Positions 10,516-22,500 of a stretch of 64,000 nt of DNA are shown piece by piece; within the stretch, counting starts at the first letter, position 1; each line of letters opens with the position of its first letter. The stretch covers positions 62,001-126,000 of the forward strand of contig NOKP01000047.1 of the NCBI GenBank assembly GCA_002682825.1. The letters run 5' to 3'. The notes beneath the pieces were generated by a model. The model had not been told where the DNA came from, did no database searches, and was given only the letters and a program-made list of their open reading frames with translations. This stretch comes from Neonectria sp. B-13 (taxonomy: Eukaryota > Ascomycota > Sordariomycetes > Hypocreales > Nectriaceae). Made by a program: the position numbers and the translations under genes.

Positions 10516-11325
10516 ATGTCAGAGCAAAACTCCGGCTCGCTGAAGGGCAAATACGCTCTCATCACTGGTGCATCTCGTGGTATCGGAGCTGCCATTGCCC
10601 TCCAGTTCGCGAAGAAAGGAATCGATGGAATTGCAATCACCTATCTTGGCGCAGAATCCCTTGCGAAGTCCGTATGTTCCGACATTGCGAAACATGGCAC
10701 AAGGGCTGTAGCCATCCAAGCCGACGTGCTCTCACCTGCCTTCGGCGAAGACGTCGTGCAAGCCGCTCTTCAGAAGCTGGGCACTTCGCACCTTGACATC
10801 ATTGTGAACAACGCTGCGCTCGCAGATCTGAAGGCCCAAGAGGCGTTCACTGAGACGACTCTGGAAGGATTCCAAAAGATGCTTCAAGGCAATGTCTTCG
10901 CTCCTATCTCCCTCATACGAGCCGCCCTCCCTCATCTCCCCGCCTACGGCGGCCGCATCATCAACTTATCCTCCATCTCATCTCGAGAGCCAAACCCCGA
11001 CCCGATCATGACGTACGGAGCCTCCAAGGCCGCTCTTGACAGTTACACCCGCTCCCTCGCAACCAAATACGCTGCCGAGAAACATGCGACGTTCAACTCT
11101 GTGAGTACTGGGCCGACTACCACCGATGGCATGAGCGCTATTATGGACACTATGCCCGCTGCGGCCGTCGAGCGGTTCAAGGCGAAACAGACAGCAGAGC
11201 ATCGGTTCGGGACACCCCAGGATATGGCTTTTGTCGTGGGGTTCCTGGCTAGTGAGGAGAGTAGATGGATTAATGGGGCCTCTATTCCTGCCAATGGTGG
11301 TGGAGTGATTGTGCTACATGGGTAG
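10516..11325 (+). CDS. Short-chain dehydrogenase/reductase (classical SDR)
   Basis: NAD(P)(H)-dependent oxidoreductase of 269 aa, single exon. The Rossmann signature TGASRGIG is at residues 17-24, NNAA follows near residue 97, the catalytic serine lies in NLSSISS near 153, and the YxxxK motif is YGASK at 167-171. The C-terminal INGASIPANGGG is the usual SDR ending. The frame is open for 62 codons upstream, but I start at MSEQNSG because the Rossmann fold follows directly and the extra N-terminus has no family counterpart. GTGAGT at 11101 looks like a splice donor, but the reading frame through it encodes conserved SDR residues (STGPTTTDGM), so I treat it as exon. The substrate is unknown. The adjacent divergent regulator suggests co-control. 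Confidence 0.88.
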   Translation: MSEQNSGSLKGKYALITGASRGIGAAIALQFAKKGIDGIAITYLGAESLAKSVCSDIAKHGTRAVAIQADVLSPAFGEDVVQAALQKLGTSHLDIIVNNAALADLKAQEAFTETTLEGFQKMLQGNVFAPISLIRAALPHLPAYGGRIINLSSISSREPNPDPIMTYGASKAALDSYTRSLATKYAAEKHATFNSVSTGPTTTDGMSAIMDTMPAAAVERFKAKQTAEHRFGTPQDMAFVVGFLASEESRWINGASIPANGGGVIVLHG

Positions 11326-12021
11326 ATTACATGCAAGGGCTTTTGTTTTGTTGGTCAGAACCACAACCCAGCCTAGACAAAGCGTCAAGGTGATTAAAGA
11401 AGCATATCCTAGAGCCAGCTACAAAGAACAGTAACCACAGTTGCATGATTGAAAGGTCACAAAGAAAGAAGAACCCTCAGAATATAACATAAAGAAATCC
11501 TCTAAATCAATGCTATCTAGTCGAAAAGCGTACAGTAAGAACATATGGGCTTGGACAAGAGCAAGGCAAAAGCTAAGAAGGGTGTATGTGATTTAGTGTA
11601 AGAGCCCTTTGGGCAAAGCCTACTGGGGGTAATAGACTTGTGTGTATATCTATGACCCTGTCCTTGAATGATCTAGGAAGTCCGTAACAGTCCCCACCTT
11701 TCACAGTACAGCAGACTAGTTCATCAGTCCACAGAAGCCCCCGCCTCTAATACTAAAGCGGTGTGCGCATTCAAAAGTCCGCAAATACGATAGCCACTTT
11801 GCGGAGATTGGTAGTATCATCACTGGTGTGGTTGCAGTCGGAGTAAGTGGAACCCTTACAGCTCTCCGCAAAGTTACTCGGACGAACACACGGAAATGAC
11901 AGAAGCATCAACTAGCCCTTATTGCAGGTTACATCTTATTTAAGACCCTTGAGACCTAAGGACAGTGGTTGGATGGAGAACCTATTCGTCTTACCTAGAA
12001 GCAGATCTCAACCTTAACACA
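11326..12021. other. Intergenic spacer
   Basis: About 700 bases between the SDR stop and the next reductase. I see no open frame with family features and no repeat; presumably the SDR 3-prime end and the reductase promoter. Confidence 0.55.
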
Positions 12022-13265
12022 ATGACTCTTCCTGAAACCCCAGCGATTCCAAAAGGTAGTACTGTCCTGATAACAGGTGTAAGCGGCTTTTTGGGTTCCA
12101 ACATCGCAGACCAGTTTCTGCACTATGGGTACAAAGTTCGCGGTACAGCCCGTAACCTAGAGAGGAGCTCATGGCTCACTGTGCTCCTTGAGGAGAAGTA
12201 TGGTAAGGGGAACTTTGAGCTCGTACCCATCACAGACATGTCGGTCGATGGAGCATTTGACGAAGCCGTGAGAGGTAGGTACAAGCCGTATGATATTGCA
12301 GTTAACAAAGGCTTCAAGTTACTAATGTACACTGGTTCCATTTAGGAGTTTCTGCCGTCATCCATACAGCTTCGGTTGTGGCATTTGACCCAAACCCCTA
12401 TAATGTCATTCCAACTGCCATTGCTGGTGCTGTCAACGCACTAAAGAGTGCATATACTGAACCTTCGGTCAAAAGATTTGTCCTTACATCTTCATCATCG
12501 GCGGCTGTACTACCGAGCCCGGGTACGCCGGGTATATTGGTCACCAAGAACACATGGAACGAGGATGCTATCAAGGAGGCATGGGCTGAGCCTCCTTACG
12601 GGCCGGAGCGTTCCTTCGCTGTCTATGCCGCGAGCAAGACCCAGGCTGAGCAAGCAGTCTGGAAGTTTCACAAGGAAAACCAATACAAACGCCCTGATGT
12701 TGTGGTCAACACCGGTATGCCTTCATTTTCTTAGGAGCATGGGACGTCATTGCTGACTTTTGAAGTGCTTCCAAACTTCAATTTTGGCAAGAGCCTTGAC
12801 ATTATCAACCAAGGTCATGCAAGCTCCTCCAGCCTTCCTGCTTCCCTCTGGAAGGGCGAGGTAACACTGCAGCATCATTTTGTCGTGCCTCGTAAGTGTC
12901 TATGGATCTTGCCGTAACGGATGGAACACAATCTAATGAACCATCAAGAGTACTTTGTCGACGTTCAAGACAGCGGCCGATTTCATGTTGCGGGCACAAT
13001 TCTCCCGGATGTCAAAGATGAGCGGATCTTCGCTTTCGCAGGAAGGTTTAACTGGGATGCGGTACTCGACATTTTTAGGAAGCACGAGCCAGAGAAGAAA
13101 TTTCCCGAGAACTTCTCTAGTGGTGATGACCCTAGTGAGATTGAGCCTCGAGGTAGGGCAGAGCAGATGTTGCGTGATTTGGGACAGCCTGGCTGGACGT
13201 CTTTGGAGGACAGTCTTTTGATGAACATAGAGGACCTACGCCCTGCGGCACAGAATGCAAACTAG
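12022..13265 (+). CDS. NAD(P)-dependent epimerase/dehydratase-family aldehyde reductase
   Basis: Extended SDR of the dihydroflavonol-reductase / yeast Gre2 type, expected to reduce ketones or aldehydes with NADPH. Four exons, 12022-12274, 12346-12714, 12766-12891 and 12949-13265, give 354 aa; introns are 71, 51 and 57 bp. The cofactor loop TGVSGFLG is at residues 18-25. Fungal relatives share HTASVVAF, the active-site YAASK near residue 178, NTVLPNFNFG, QYFVDVQD and ERIFAFAGRFNW. The C-terminal GWTSLEDSL is likewise typical. The start MTLPETPAIPKG is chosen because it gives the normal distance to the glycine loop. It lies between the SDR and the P450, all on the plus strand, so the three may serve one pathway. 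The substrate cannot be told from sequence. Confidence 0.88.
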
Positions 13266-14270
13266 CTTGAAATAGAGAGGTAACTCTTTTGGACGAAGTA
13301 GCAGCTATTGAACCACAATAGGAGATACATATTCTATTATTTTGAAACCCGATCGTCATCCTCTACTGATCGGCAAGAGACCTCTAACTAATCAGACCAG
13401 TTCCAATAGATCCTACGCTATTGGCTGATGAGTTCCCGACTACAGTATCCGAACACTGGGAGGTTCCAAAAGCCTGGACTTGCGACTGAACGTGTTGATC
13501 TGCACGCCCGTGTAGCCAGGACAGTAGCGCAGCCTGCTCTCGTCAAAAACCTGTTGCTGCCTCACATTACGTGCTTCAGGCTTACCCCTGCCACTGCAAT
13601 CATAATTGTAACATATTTCGTACCGTTATAACGTATCCCCAAGGGCTATGTGACGCCAGTGATAGTGATAACAGTTCCCAAACTCTCACCAGTAGGCGGG
13701 GGTCTCTAGCTCGGTCGAACAGCAGTAGCTCCCGGCCTATATGTTCCCATATCTGAATGCCAGGATCCTTCCATTTGAAGCAGCGGCGTGTATCCGGTGA
13801 ATACCGGAAGGGAATATCCTCGGTAGTTCCGTTTGGGATAGTTGTGACTGGGTCGAATGGTATGACGAGTCGATAACAGGTTGTATACATGCCCGGGGCT
13901 TTACAAACAGTTACTGGTACTGGCATACCAAGACTTGTAAATCTTGGCGTAGTGCATGGCACCTGTGATCAATCGTACGATAGTCGATCTACAGCTTCCA
14001 CGAATCAAGGCTCACTTTGACATCAAGTGTGGAGGCCTGCCGGAAGCGGTTGTCTGGGACGGGGACGGAGAGCCAATGGTGGTGAAGTCGATTGCAAGCA
14101 GGTGCGAAAAAGTGGATTCTCCATGTGCCGCATTAGTTCATCTTGACGAGGTGAGACAAGGCCCCTCCCGTTAGATCCCCGCCTCTCAAGGTTCCTGACT
14201 TCCTGAGTCAAGATTCTTCAGCTTCGGAGCCACTACTGAATCAGGCCTTTCCCTGTGAGAAACGTTTCCG
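13266..14270. other. Intergenic interval with unassigned short frames
   Basis: Two open frames, 13600-13962 (minus, 120 codons, ending RNMLQL) and 13956-14174 (plus, 72 codons), have a mildly protein-like composition but match no family I recognise and show no splice partner. The rest looks like the reductase 3-prime end and the P450 promoter. Confidence 0.4.
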
Positions 14271-15956
14271 ATGGGTATCCTAACGACCTTATCTGAGCAT
14301 GTTGTGCTGATTGCTTGCGGCCTCGTCGGCCTGTTCGTCGTCAACAAGCTGGTCGTCTACGCCAAGCTGAGGCAGTTTGGCGGCCCAAGATGGACCGGCT
14401 TCAGCGGCTGGCCGCACAGCACGGCCATGCTCCAGAACCGTTGCCACGAGTGGTACGAAGAGGCCAACCAGAAATATGGTGAGAAACGCACCCTTCACTT
14501 GTTTCGCCTCGGAAGCTATGCAGTAGCTAATACGCCGTAGGTCCCATCGCGCGAGTCGCCCCCAATATCCTCGTCACATCGTCTCCTGAACTATGGGCCC
14601 ATGTGAACAACAAGCCAGGCTACAAGCGCTCCGACTGGTATTACAACGCATGCCGTATCGAGTATCAAAGAGACAATGTCTTTAGCCAAACCGATAATGA
14701 GAAACACGATCAACGGAGGAAGCAGATGGCGCCGGGGGTAAGCTAAATCCAATCCATCCCAGACCACTCGCTAAGATAGCTAGTATTCGGGAAGGGATAA
14801 CCTGCACCTCGAAGCCTCAGTGGATGAAAGAGTCCAAGAGTTCATCGACCTCATCCGGTCCAAGTATATCTCGACGCCCGATCAAATTATACCAATGGAC
14901 CTCGCCCAAAAGGTTCAATACTTCACTCTCGACGTCATCAGCAGCGTAGGCTTCGGTAAGACCTTCGGCATGGTTCGAAGCGACTCAGACGTCGACGGGT
15001 ATCTCAAATCTGCTGAAGAGGGCCTCGCCATCGGCAACACCGCTCTCGCAATGGGCTTCAGCTGGCTTGCCCAAGCGCCATTGATCGGCCCCTTCATTGC
15101 GCCGTCGCCAAAGGACAATACTGGCTTTGGAAAGATGATGGCGACCTGCTTCCGCTTTGTTGATGAGCGTGCTTCGAATCCTACTGATAAACGATCGGAT
15201 ATGCTTGCGTCGTTCCTCCGACATGGTTTATCGGGAGCCGAGTTACGGACAGAGGCGCTTGAGCAGGTCCTTGCAGGTGCTGATACTACCTCGACTGCTA
15301 TTCGTGCAGCTTTGTTACACATCATCACCAATCCACGCGTGTATTCAAAGCTGCAGCAAGAGGTTGACGAGGTCGTCCGCACGGGCAACGCTTTAGATAG
15401 CATCATCTCGCAGGGACAAGTCAAGCAGCATCCGTATCTCCAGGCCATTATTCGCGAAGCCTTGCGGATCTGGCCACCGGCTGTTGCTGCCTTGCCTCGT
15501 GATACCCCGCCGCGCGGTGATACGGTTGTCATCAACGGCGACCCCGTGTTTCTACCCGGGGGTATCTCTATTGGATACTCGGCGCACGGGATCCATCACA
15601 GCGAGGAGATCTACGGCAAGGATGCAAAGGTTTTCAGACCTGAGAGATGGCTGAACTCGGATCCTGAGAAGTTGGCGGCCATGGTTCGCACTAACGAGCT
15701 TATCTTTGGGCATGCCAAGTTTCAATGTTTGGGCAAGCCGGTGGCACATCTTGAGCTTGGCAAAACAATATTCGAGGTGAGAGAAGACGATGTGTCATAT
15801 CCAGATGCCTTAGAATCATGCTGACTGAGATTACAGCTGATGCGCAACTTTGACATGGCTCTCGTCAGTCCGACAAAGCCTTGGGACGCTCGGAATCATC
15901 TGGGACTGTTTGCTATTTCTGACATGTGGGTGCAAGTAATGGACAGAGCGAAGTGA
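14271..15956 (+). CDS. Cytochrome P450 monooxygenase
   Basis: Membrane-anchored haem monooxygenase of the pisatin-demethylase-like fungal group. Four exons, 14271-14478, 14541-14737, 14784-15776 and 15837-15956, give 505 aa; introns are 62, 46 and 60 bp. An N-terminal membrane anchor spans residues 9-28. The oxygen-binding I-helix motif AGADTTS is near 299, ExxR is EALR near 360, the PERW motif follows (FRPERW), and the haem cysteine is Cys450 in FGHAKFQCLG. The conserved glycine of FxxGxxxCxG is alanine here (GCC codon), which is unusual though the rest of the loop is normal. Intron 2 uses the CTAG acceptor at 14783 because the earlier AG would put a stop in frame. It is expected to work at the ER with a separate P450 reductase. 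The substrate is unknown; neighbouring reductases suggest a shared catabolic or biosynthetic route. Confidence 0.9.
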
Positions 15957-16301
15957 TTCTTAAACAGTGTCTACGAGAGCATCTGTCGCTTCAGTGGTTA
16001 GGGCTGCGGTAATTCTTAAGTTCTCATCAAGGGTTGAGGTCAATTATCTACAGTCTGAATTGTATACCGTCGACATAGATAAGCAGGTAGCATAGACGGA
16101 TACCTGCACACCTTAATAACGTCTATTCGTGGGGACAAGGATCGTTTTACTCGTGGCAAAGGGTAGGTAGGATTGAGGAAATTGAGTTAAATACAGCTAT
16201 ACCGTGTCTACTAATCCTTATTAGAGAGAGTCTTGTCCCTTGCGGACCGATTTCATACCCCTTGAACCCAGCGATCCTTTGGATGCCCCCAGAGATACTA
16301 T
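15957..16301. other. Convergent intergenic spacer
   Basis: 345 bases between the ends of the P450 (plus) and the sugar porter (minus). No gene is seen; it should hold both transcription termination regions. Confidence 0.6.
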
Positions 16302-18187
16302 CTACTGTACGCGCTTGTCGTCGTGGATCCCCGGAGCCGTAGCCGGAGCCGTGGTAGGAATCTCAGTTGTGTTTTCAATTTGTTCATCGTACTGGAGCGT
16401 TTTGGTGGTGCCGCCGGGCTGGGTGAATTCGAACACTGTGTTACATCCAAGTCAGCGAAGTTCATTTGACGTGATCAAGAACACCATCATATCCCAATAG
16501 GGGGCGAAGACTTACAATCAACGGGAGTGGAGGAGAACTGGCGGGCCTTGACCTTCTTCTGGAAGAGGTAGTCGATATCGGCAAAGCTGCGGTTCTTAGT
16601 TTCGGGTAGGAAGAACCAAATCCACAACAGCCAGGTGAAGCAGAGTCCGAAGTACAACATGCCAGTCTTGGCACCCCAGTTCCAGGCGTCGCTGCTCGAG
16701 TTGAGCATACGCGGGTTGAGCTGCTGCACGACAATGCCGCAACAGACGTAGACGGCGCGACCAAGGACGATGGTCTGGGCTCGGACACGGCTGGAGGCAG
16801 TCTCTGCCACGACGACATAGGTCGTGGGGCCGAGAGAGATCTTGAAGATGCACTGGACGACGATTAAGAAAGCGGCCGTGGGGATGGCGATGCGGTCTGT
16901 ATCAGCAGCGAGTCCGAGGATGCCAATGATCAACATGCAGACGCCGATACCAGCAGATCCGAAGAGGTAGAAAACGCGTCGTCCGATTCTTCCCATCAGC
17001 ACGATAGCAATACCCGTGGCCACGATATTAACCGACTGGATAGCCATATTGTAGTTGAAGGCCATGGTTGCGCTCATCCCGACCGATCGCAACATAATAG
17101 CGGCATACTGGGTAATAGACTGACCGTTGAGCATCTGGATGATCCAGGCCATGCAGACGATGCCCGTACGACGCAGGTTTGTACCGCGGAAACAGTCCCT
17201 AAAGCTAGCGTCCGCTGCTTCGATCTTCTCCATCTCGTTGGTGTGCTTCATAAGGGCCAGCGTCTCAGCCATGGTCTGCTCAGTATAGTGGCCCTTGCGC
17301 GCAAGACGGCGCAGGCTCTTCTCGGCGTCGTCGATGCGGCCGCGGCGGATAAGGTACCAGGGGCTCTCGGGGGCCAAGAAGCCGACGATGAATAGAGGAG
17401 GGACCCAAATCCACTGGATGCCGTACGGAACGCGCCAGGACGTGTCGCCTGCGAGGTCCAGAGAGCCACGGAGGACGCCGGTTGCTAAGAAACTACCGGC
17501 ACCCCAGCACATAGACACCCAGGCCGTCAGGTAACCGCGCATAGCAGCCGGGCAGATCTCGGCGGCGTAGGCCGTAGTGAGGGTCTGGAAAATGCCCCAA
17601 GGGATACCACAGATGATATTACCAGCCAAGAGCATTTCGACGTTGGTGGCAAAGAAGAGGATGAAGATAGTGCAACCCATAAGTACCATGGCGGACTAGA
17701 AAGACGTATGTCAGCGGTGACTTGGGCTATGGATTCGTAGAGAGCAACCGTGCTCGGGAGCGAGGCATACCATGTAGACCCTGCGGGAACCAAAGCGGGA
17801 TTGCACATAGCCGTTAATCAAGAGACCAAAGACCGATCCAACGTTGTTGCCAGCGCCGATGGCTCCCTGCCACTGAGTGGAAATGTGTTGCTCGCCGTTG
17901 GCATCGGGCCATCCGAAGCGTCGGAGGTAGGCTGGGTGTGCGAAGAAGTTGTTGATGAGGCCGACGTCCATTCCCTCCATGACCAGGGCCAAGCTGAGAA
18001 GCATGCTGTAAACGGCGGCGGGCCAGTACCGTCTAAAGAGCTCCTTGCGGGGGAGGAGGGTTTCGGCATCACTGGCAGCGACGGCGGCTTCGATGAGCTC
18101 GACTTGGGGACTATACGCCCCATATTCAGTGTGGCTAACTGGGGGCCTGGGGCCGGACTCGACCTTGGTCTCATCCTGAGCGGCCAT
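16302..18187 (-). CDS. MFS sugar porter, maltose/alpha-glucoside permease type
   Basis: Proton-coupled sugar transporter of the plasma membrane. Exons 17771-18187, 16516-17695 and 16302-16435 give 576 aa; introns are 75 and 80 bp. A hydrophilic N-terminus of about 60 residues precedes twelve predicted membrane helices. Sugar-porter signatures are visible: GSRR after helix 3, PESPWYLIRRGR before the central loop, GRIGRR in the second half and PETKNRSF after the last helix. The overall pattern (ELFRRYWPA start, GIPWGIFQTLTTAYAAEICP) is that of fungal maltose permeases. The last exon encodes a polar tail ending in DDKRVQ, and the splice is supported by frame and by a CTGAC branch site. It is convergent with the P450, and its promoter faces the alpha-mannosidase side. 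The transported sugar is inferred only from family resemblance. Confidence 0.88.
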
Positions 18188-19511
18188 GGTATTGTCGTTG
18201 ATGGTGTCTGCCAAAATTGGGGAGGGAGATGGCGGGCGACAGGAGTTGATACCGGTGAGAGGAGAGAGAGGGGAAGAAGGAAAAGCGCAGAAGATATACA
18301 CGTTGCACTGCAGGCTGCCAGTGGTGTTGATACCACCTCAAAGGTGCCTTTTGTGCCCTGTTCTCAGGCCTGTCGTCAAGTACGGTCTCGTTCAGCCCGC
18401 CTCCTCCAATCAATCACCTCCCAACCCCGGATGAGCTCGGCCGATCCTACCCCGAGTTTCTCACGACAAGACGGGATTTCCCCATGGGGCTCCACGAATC
18501 ACTGCTTCCCCAGCTTTAGTTCACTCCCGTTAGACTAGGCGTCGGAGCTAGGACCCCAAAACGACCAGGACAAGACCATGTGATGGAGGAGGGGGACTTG
18601 GCACGCCGGCGCCGAGCTGACGGCCAAGAATCCGCAGCCAATTGCAGGCTACGACTCATCTCGGATACCACACAACCCTAACTTTAAACATCGGCGCCGG
18701 ACATCTTCACCAATCCTGGATGTCGATACTTAGATTAGCCGCAAGTGCATGCAGGAAACCAGAAACCCCAGCTGCTGCATGCAGGCGCTCCAATCTCACC
18801 CCGGAGATGACGTGTTGTATAGGTGCCACGGCGGCAAGGGAGAGACAGGTTCCAATTGCCAAGAGCCCAGCCCAAAGCAATGGCATGCAGCACACACAGT
18901 ATGACTCGCCTCCTCGGGGTTCAAGAACCGAGATATCGCTGCGGAAGAGATAACGGTGAGAGGATCGGTTGAGCTATTCCGGAACCTGCGTTCCCAGACA
19001 ATGTAGGACGAGGTCACGTTGGAGACTCGCAACAACTTCGCTCCACTCCATTTAGAGATGACGGGGCGTTTGCTAACGCTCCGGGTGCGATGCTTAAATG
19101 CCCTCCCCGCTTCACCCCCGCATTTATCCTACTTTAGATTACTACCCTCCCCGGTTTCCTAAGCGAGGTTATAATGCCAAGGCTATAACGCCCTGTCTTC
19201 CAAGTCTGCCTCTGCTGCTCGCTCTACATTCGGTATATGTAAAAGCCGAGGTGCAATCAAAAGCCGCGTTATTATGGACCGAGCTATCGTTGACACACAA
19301 GGGACCTTGCTCTCTGGCATGGTTCAACCGTGTCAGCTGGAGGTTCAAGCGGGCCGATCGTTTTATGGCCCGGGGTCATTTCCCTGATAAGATCCTTGGG
19401 TTGTACACGTGAGGGGTCGTCTGGCAGTACACCGCAAAGCTCGTGTATCTCTCTTCCTACATCTTTGAGGTGCAAACAAACAAGAACAGACGGCACTACG
19501 CTACACTCCCA
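18188..19511. other. Divergent intergenic region
   Basis: About 1.3 kb between the starts of the sugar porter (minus) and the alpha-mannosidase (plus). No convincing gene is seen. It should contain both promoters. Confidence 0.55.
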
Positions 19512-22500
19512 ATGTGTTCACACGTAGCCCATACAGCCTCCCACGGGGCGCCTCCAGCCGTTACCATTCCCGCCAAGCCGTATCCCCTCAAGGCGCCGGC
19601 GCCGGTGGGCAAGAAGATCACCTCCCTATACAAAAAGCGCTTGGTGAATTTTTTCACGCCGGGACAATGGGAGAAGGCGAACCTGATGGCGTGAGTGAGT
19701 GTCCTCGGTGATCTAGACTTTTTGTCGCGCCATTGTCCGTGTGCTGTGCTGACAAGACCATCCATTACCACGGCTGCAGCATGTTGAATCATGGTGAATA
19801 CTCTAGCCCACCACACGTCAAGTTGTCCGTCTGGGATGCGCCAGGCACGACGCGTCCTACTTTCCTCGAAGCTACGGCCGAGTCGAATTCATACAAGGAG
19901 ACACAGGTCGGCCAGTCGTTTGGTCCCTCTTGGACAACACACTGGTTCAAATGCTGCCTCACCTTACCTGAAGCGCTCTGCAACAAAGACACTCACGTCG
20001 AACTCCATTGGGACTGCAATAACGAGGCCACTGTCTGGACGGCCCAGGGCGAGCCGCTCCAGGGACTGACTGGGCGCGGTGAGCGCGTCGAGTGGATCGT
20101 CCCTGAATCTTTCAAAGACGGTAAAGACCATGTCATCTACCTCGAGATGGCCTGCAACGGCATGTTCGGCAACGGGCCTGGTCGGCCCATTTTCAAGAAC
20201 AACGCCGGCGGAGACTCGATCCAGCCGCCCGACCAGAACAAATATTTTCGGCTGTCGCAGGCCAAGCTCGTCGCCGTCAATGTCCAGGCGAGGATGCTGC
20301 ATGTTGACTTTAGCGTCATCCACGACGCTGCTACCGAGTTGCCCGAGGATTCGTGGGAGCAGCACGAGGCGCTCAACGTGGCCAGCAGAATCATCGATAC
20401 CTTTAAATTGGGGGATGACAGATCTATCCTGGCGTGTCGTAAAATTGCTGCCGAGTATCTCGGAGACGATATCGACTCGGCTGCCGTCTATGAAACCTCT
20501 CTAGACCGTAGACCAACCATCTACGCCATCGGCCATTGTCATATCGACACATGCTGGCTGTGGCCATGGGATGAGACAAAGCGCAAGGTCGTGCGGTCCT
20601 GGTCTAATCAGTGCGACTTGATGGACCGGTATCCGGAACTCAACTTTGCTTGTTCGCAGGCTCAACAGGTCAGCAGCAGCAACTGCACCCCTTGTTTGTG
20701 CACACAACTGACCAACAGTATAGTTCAAATGGCTCAAAGAGATGTACCCGTACGGTTGGGAACGAGTCAAGGCCAAGGTCAAATCTGGACAGTTTCACCC
20801 TATTGGCGGATCTTGGGTCGAGCACGATACGAATCTTCCATGCGGCGAGTCGCTCGTACGCCAGTTCCTTTATGGCCAGAGATTCTTCGAGGCCGAGTTT
20901 GGATTTCGGTCGACGACATCCTGGTTGCCGGATACCTTTGGCTTTTCCTGCCAGATTCCCCAGATATGTCGGCTGGCTGGCATGACGAGGTTCATGACGC
21001 AAAAGCCCTGCTTCAACAGTGTCAATGAGTTTCCTCACACGACCTTCAACTGGTACGTCTCGTATCCATGACTCAAAGTGACGACCAGTTTAGCTAAAGA
21101 CTCGTTGAATACAGGGTGGCGCTGGATGGAAGCCAGGTCATCTGCCATATGCCCCCATGCAAGACATATACCGCCGAGGGCAATTATGAGAACATCACCC
21201 GAAGCATAACCAACCACAAGTCCCTGGACCAGGACAACACGGCTCTTCTTGCTGTAAGTGGACCTTGAAGACTGACTTGTCGGTCATATGTCACCTTGGC
21301 AGGGAACCCTCTTGCTAATTGGAGTCATATCTCACAGTTCGGAAAAGGCGACGGCGGAGGCGGCCCGACTTGGCAGCATATGGAAAGGCTTAGGCGACTT
21401 CGAGGCATGGCCGATACCATGGGTGTTATTCCACGTGTTCACGCCGGCGCAACTGTCGACCAATTCTTTGATCGACTCGAGACGAAGGCGTCTAGCCTCG
21501 TGACTTGGCACGGGGAGCTCTACTTTGAGCTCCATCGCGGAGTGTACACTACGCAGGGTCGTACCAAGCTCCATAATCGCCACTCTGAGATCCTCCTGCA
21601 CGATCTTGAGTTGTTGGCAACCATTGCTTCCATCCAGGATAAGGGGTATAAGTATCCCAAAAAGGAGTTGGATGAGATGTGGCATGGTGTGATGCTTTGC
21701 CAGTTCCACGATTGTCTACCTGGCACGGCCATCGAAATGTGTTATGATGACTCGGAAAAGGTGAGAGAGCCATTGGAATAGGACTCCCCCCTCCTTCAAG
21801 AGGCGCAAAAATGAGCTAATGCGGAAGTAGATTTATGCCGGCGTGAAAGAGACTGGATTGGTGCTTCTCCAGCAAGTCTTCACCGTCCTCGGCATTGAGA
21901 AGACCGAGGCAGCCAGCGGAGTGAGCCTTGACGCGGCCGTCGCCCTGAACACGCTGCCCTGGCCAAGAAAGGAACTGGTCAACGTTTCTGAGACTGAGGC
22001 TGTCGTCGCTTCTGGTGAAGGTCACGCGCTCGCCGTCGAGTCATTCCACCCCTCCTCGAACGGCCCCAAGGCCGTCACCATACAAGAGACGGCGCCTGGC
22101 GTTTTCCAACTGGAGAATGGCCAATTGACCGTTAAGGTGGAGAATGGGTGCATTACTTCCATCTATGACCATCGAGCAAGGCGGGAAACCTTGTCTGGAA
22201 AGGCCAATCAGTTCGTCATCTTCGACGACAAGCCTATCTACTGGCAGGCATGGGACACGGAAGTGTACCATCTAGAGACGCGCGAAGAGTTGAGCAGCTC
22301 AACTACCACTATTCACGAGGACAAGGGCTACCGAGCGAGCGTAGTGACCGAGACGCGCATCAGCGAGACCAGCTCCATTAAGACGACGATTTCGCTGAAC
22401 TCTGCACTCGATGAGCAACCATCTCTCATTGAGTGTACGGCGGACGTTGACTGGCACGAGACGATGAAATTTCTCAAGGTCGAGTTTCCGGTACAGGTCA

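Noticed and set aside
11101..11106. GTGAGT splice-donor-like sequence inside the SDR
   Set aside because: The reading frame continues through it with conserved SDR residues; no acceptor would improve the protein.
1..18187. Giant mobile element of the Starship type carrying the left-hand genes
   Set aside because: No tyrosine-recombinase captain gene or matching terminal features are visible in the window.
17750..18538. Plus-strand frame of 262 codons opposite the sugar porter N-terminus
   Set aside because: No domain. The minus strand encodes a clear MFS start with a conserved splice.
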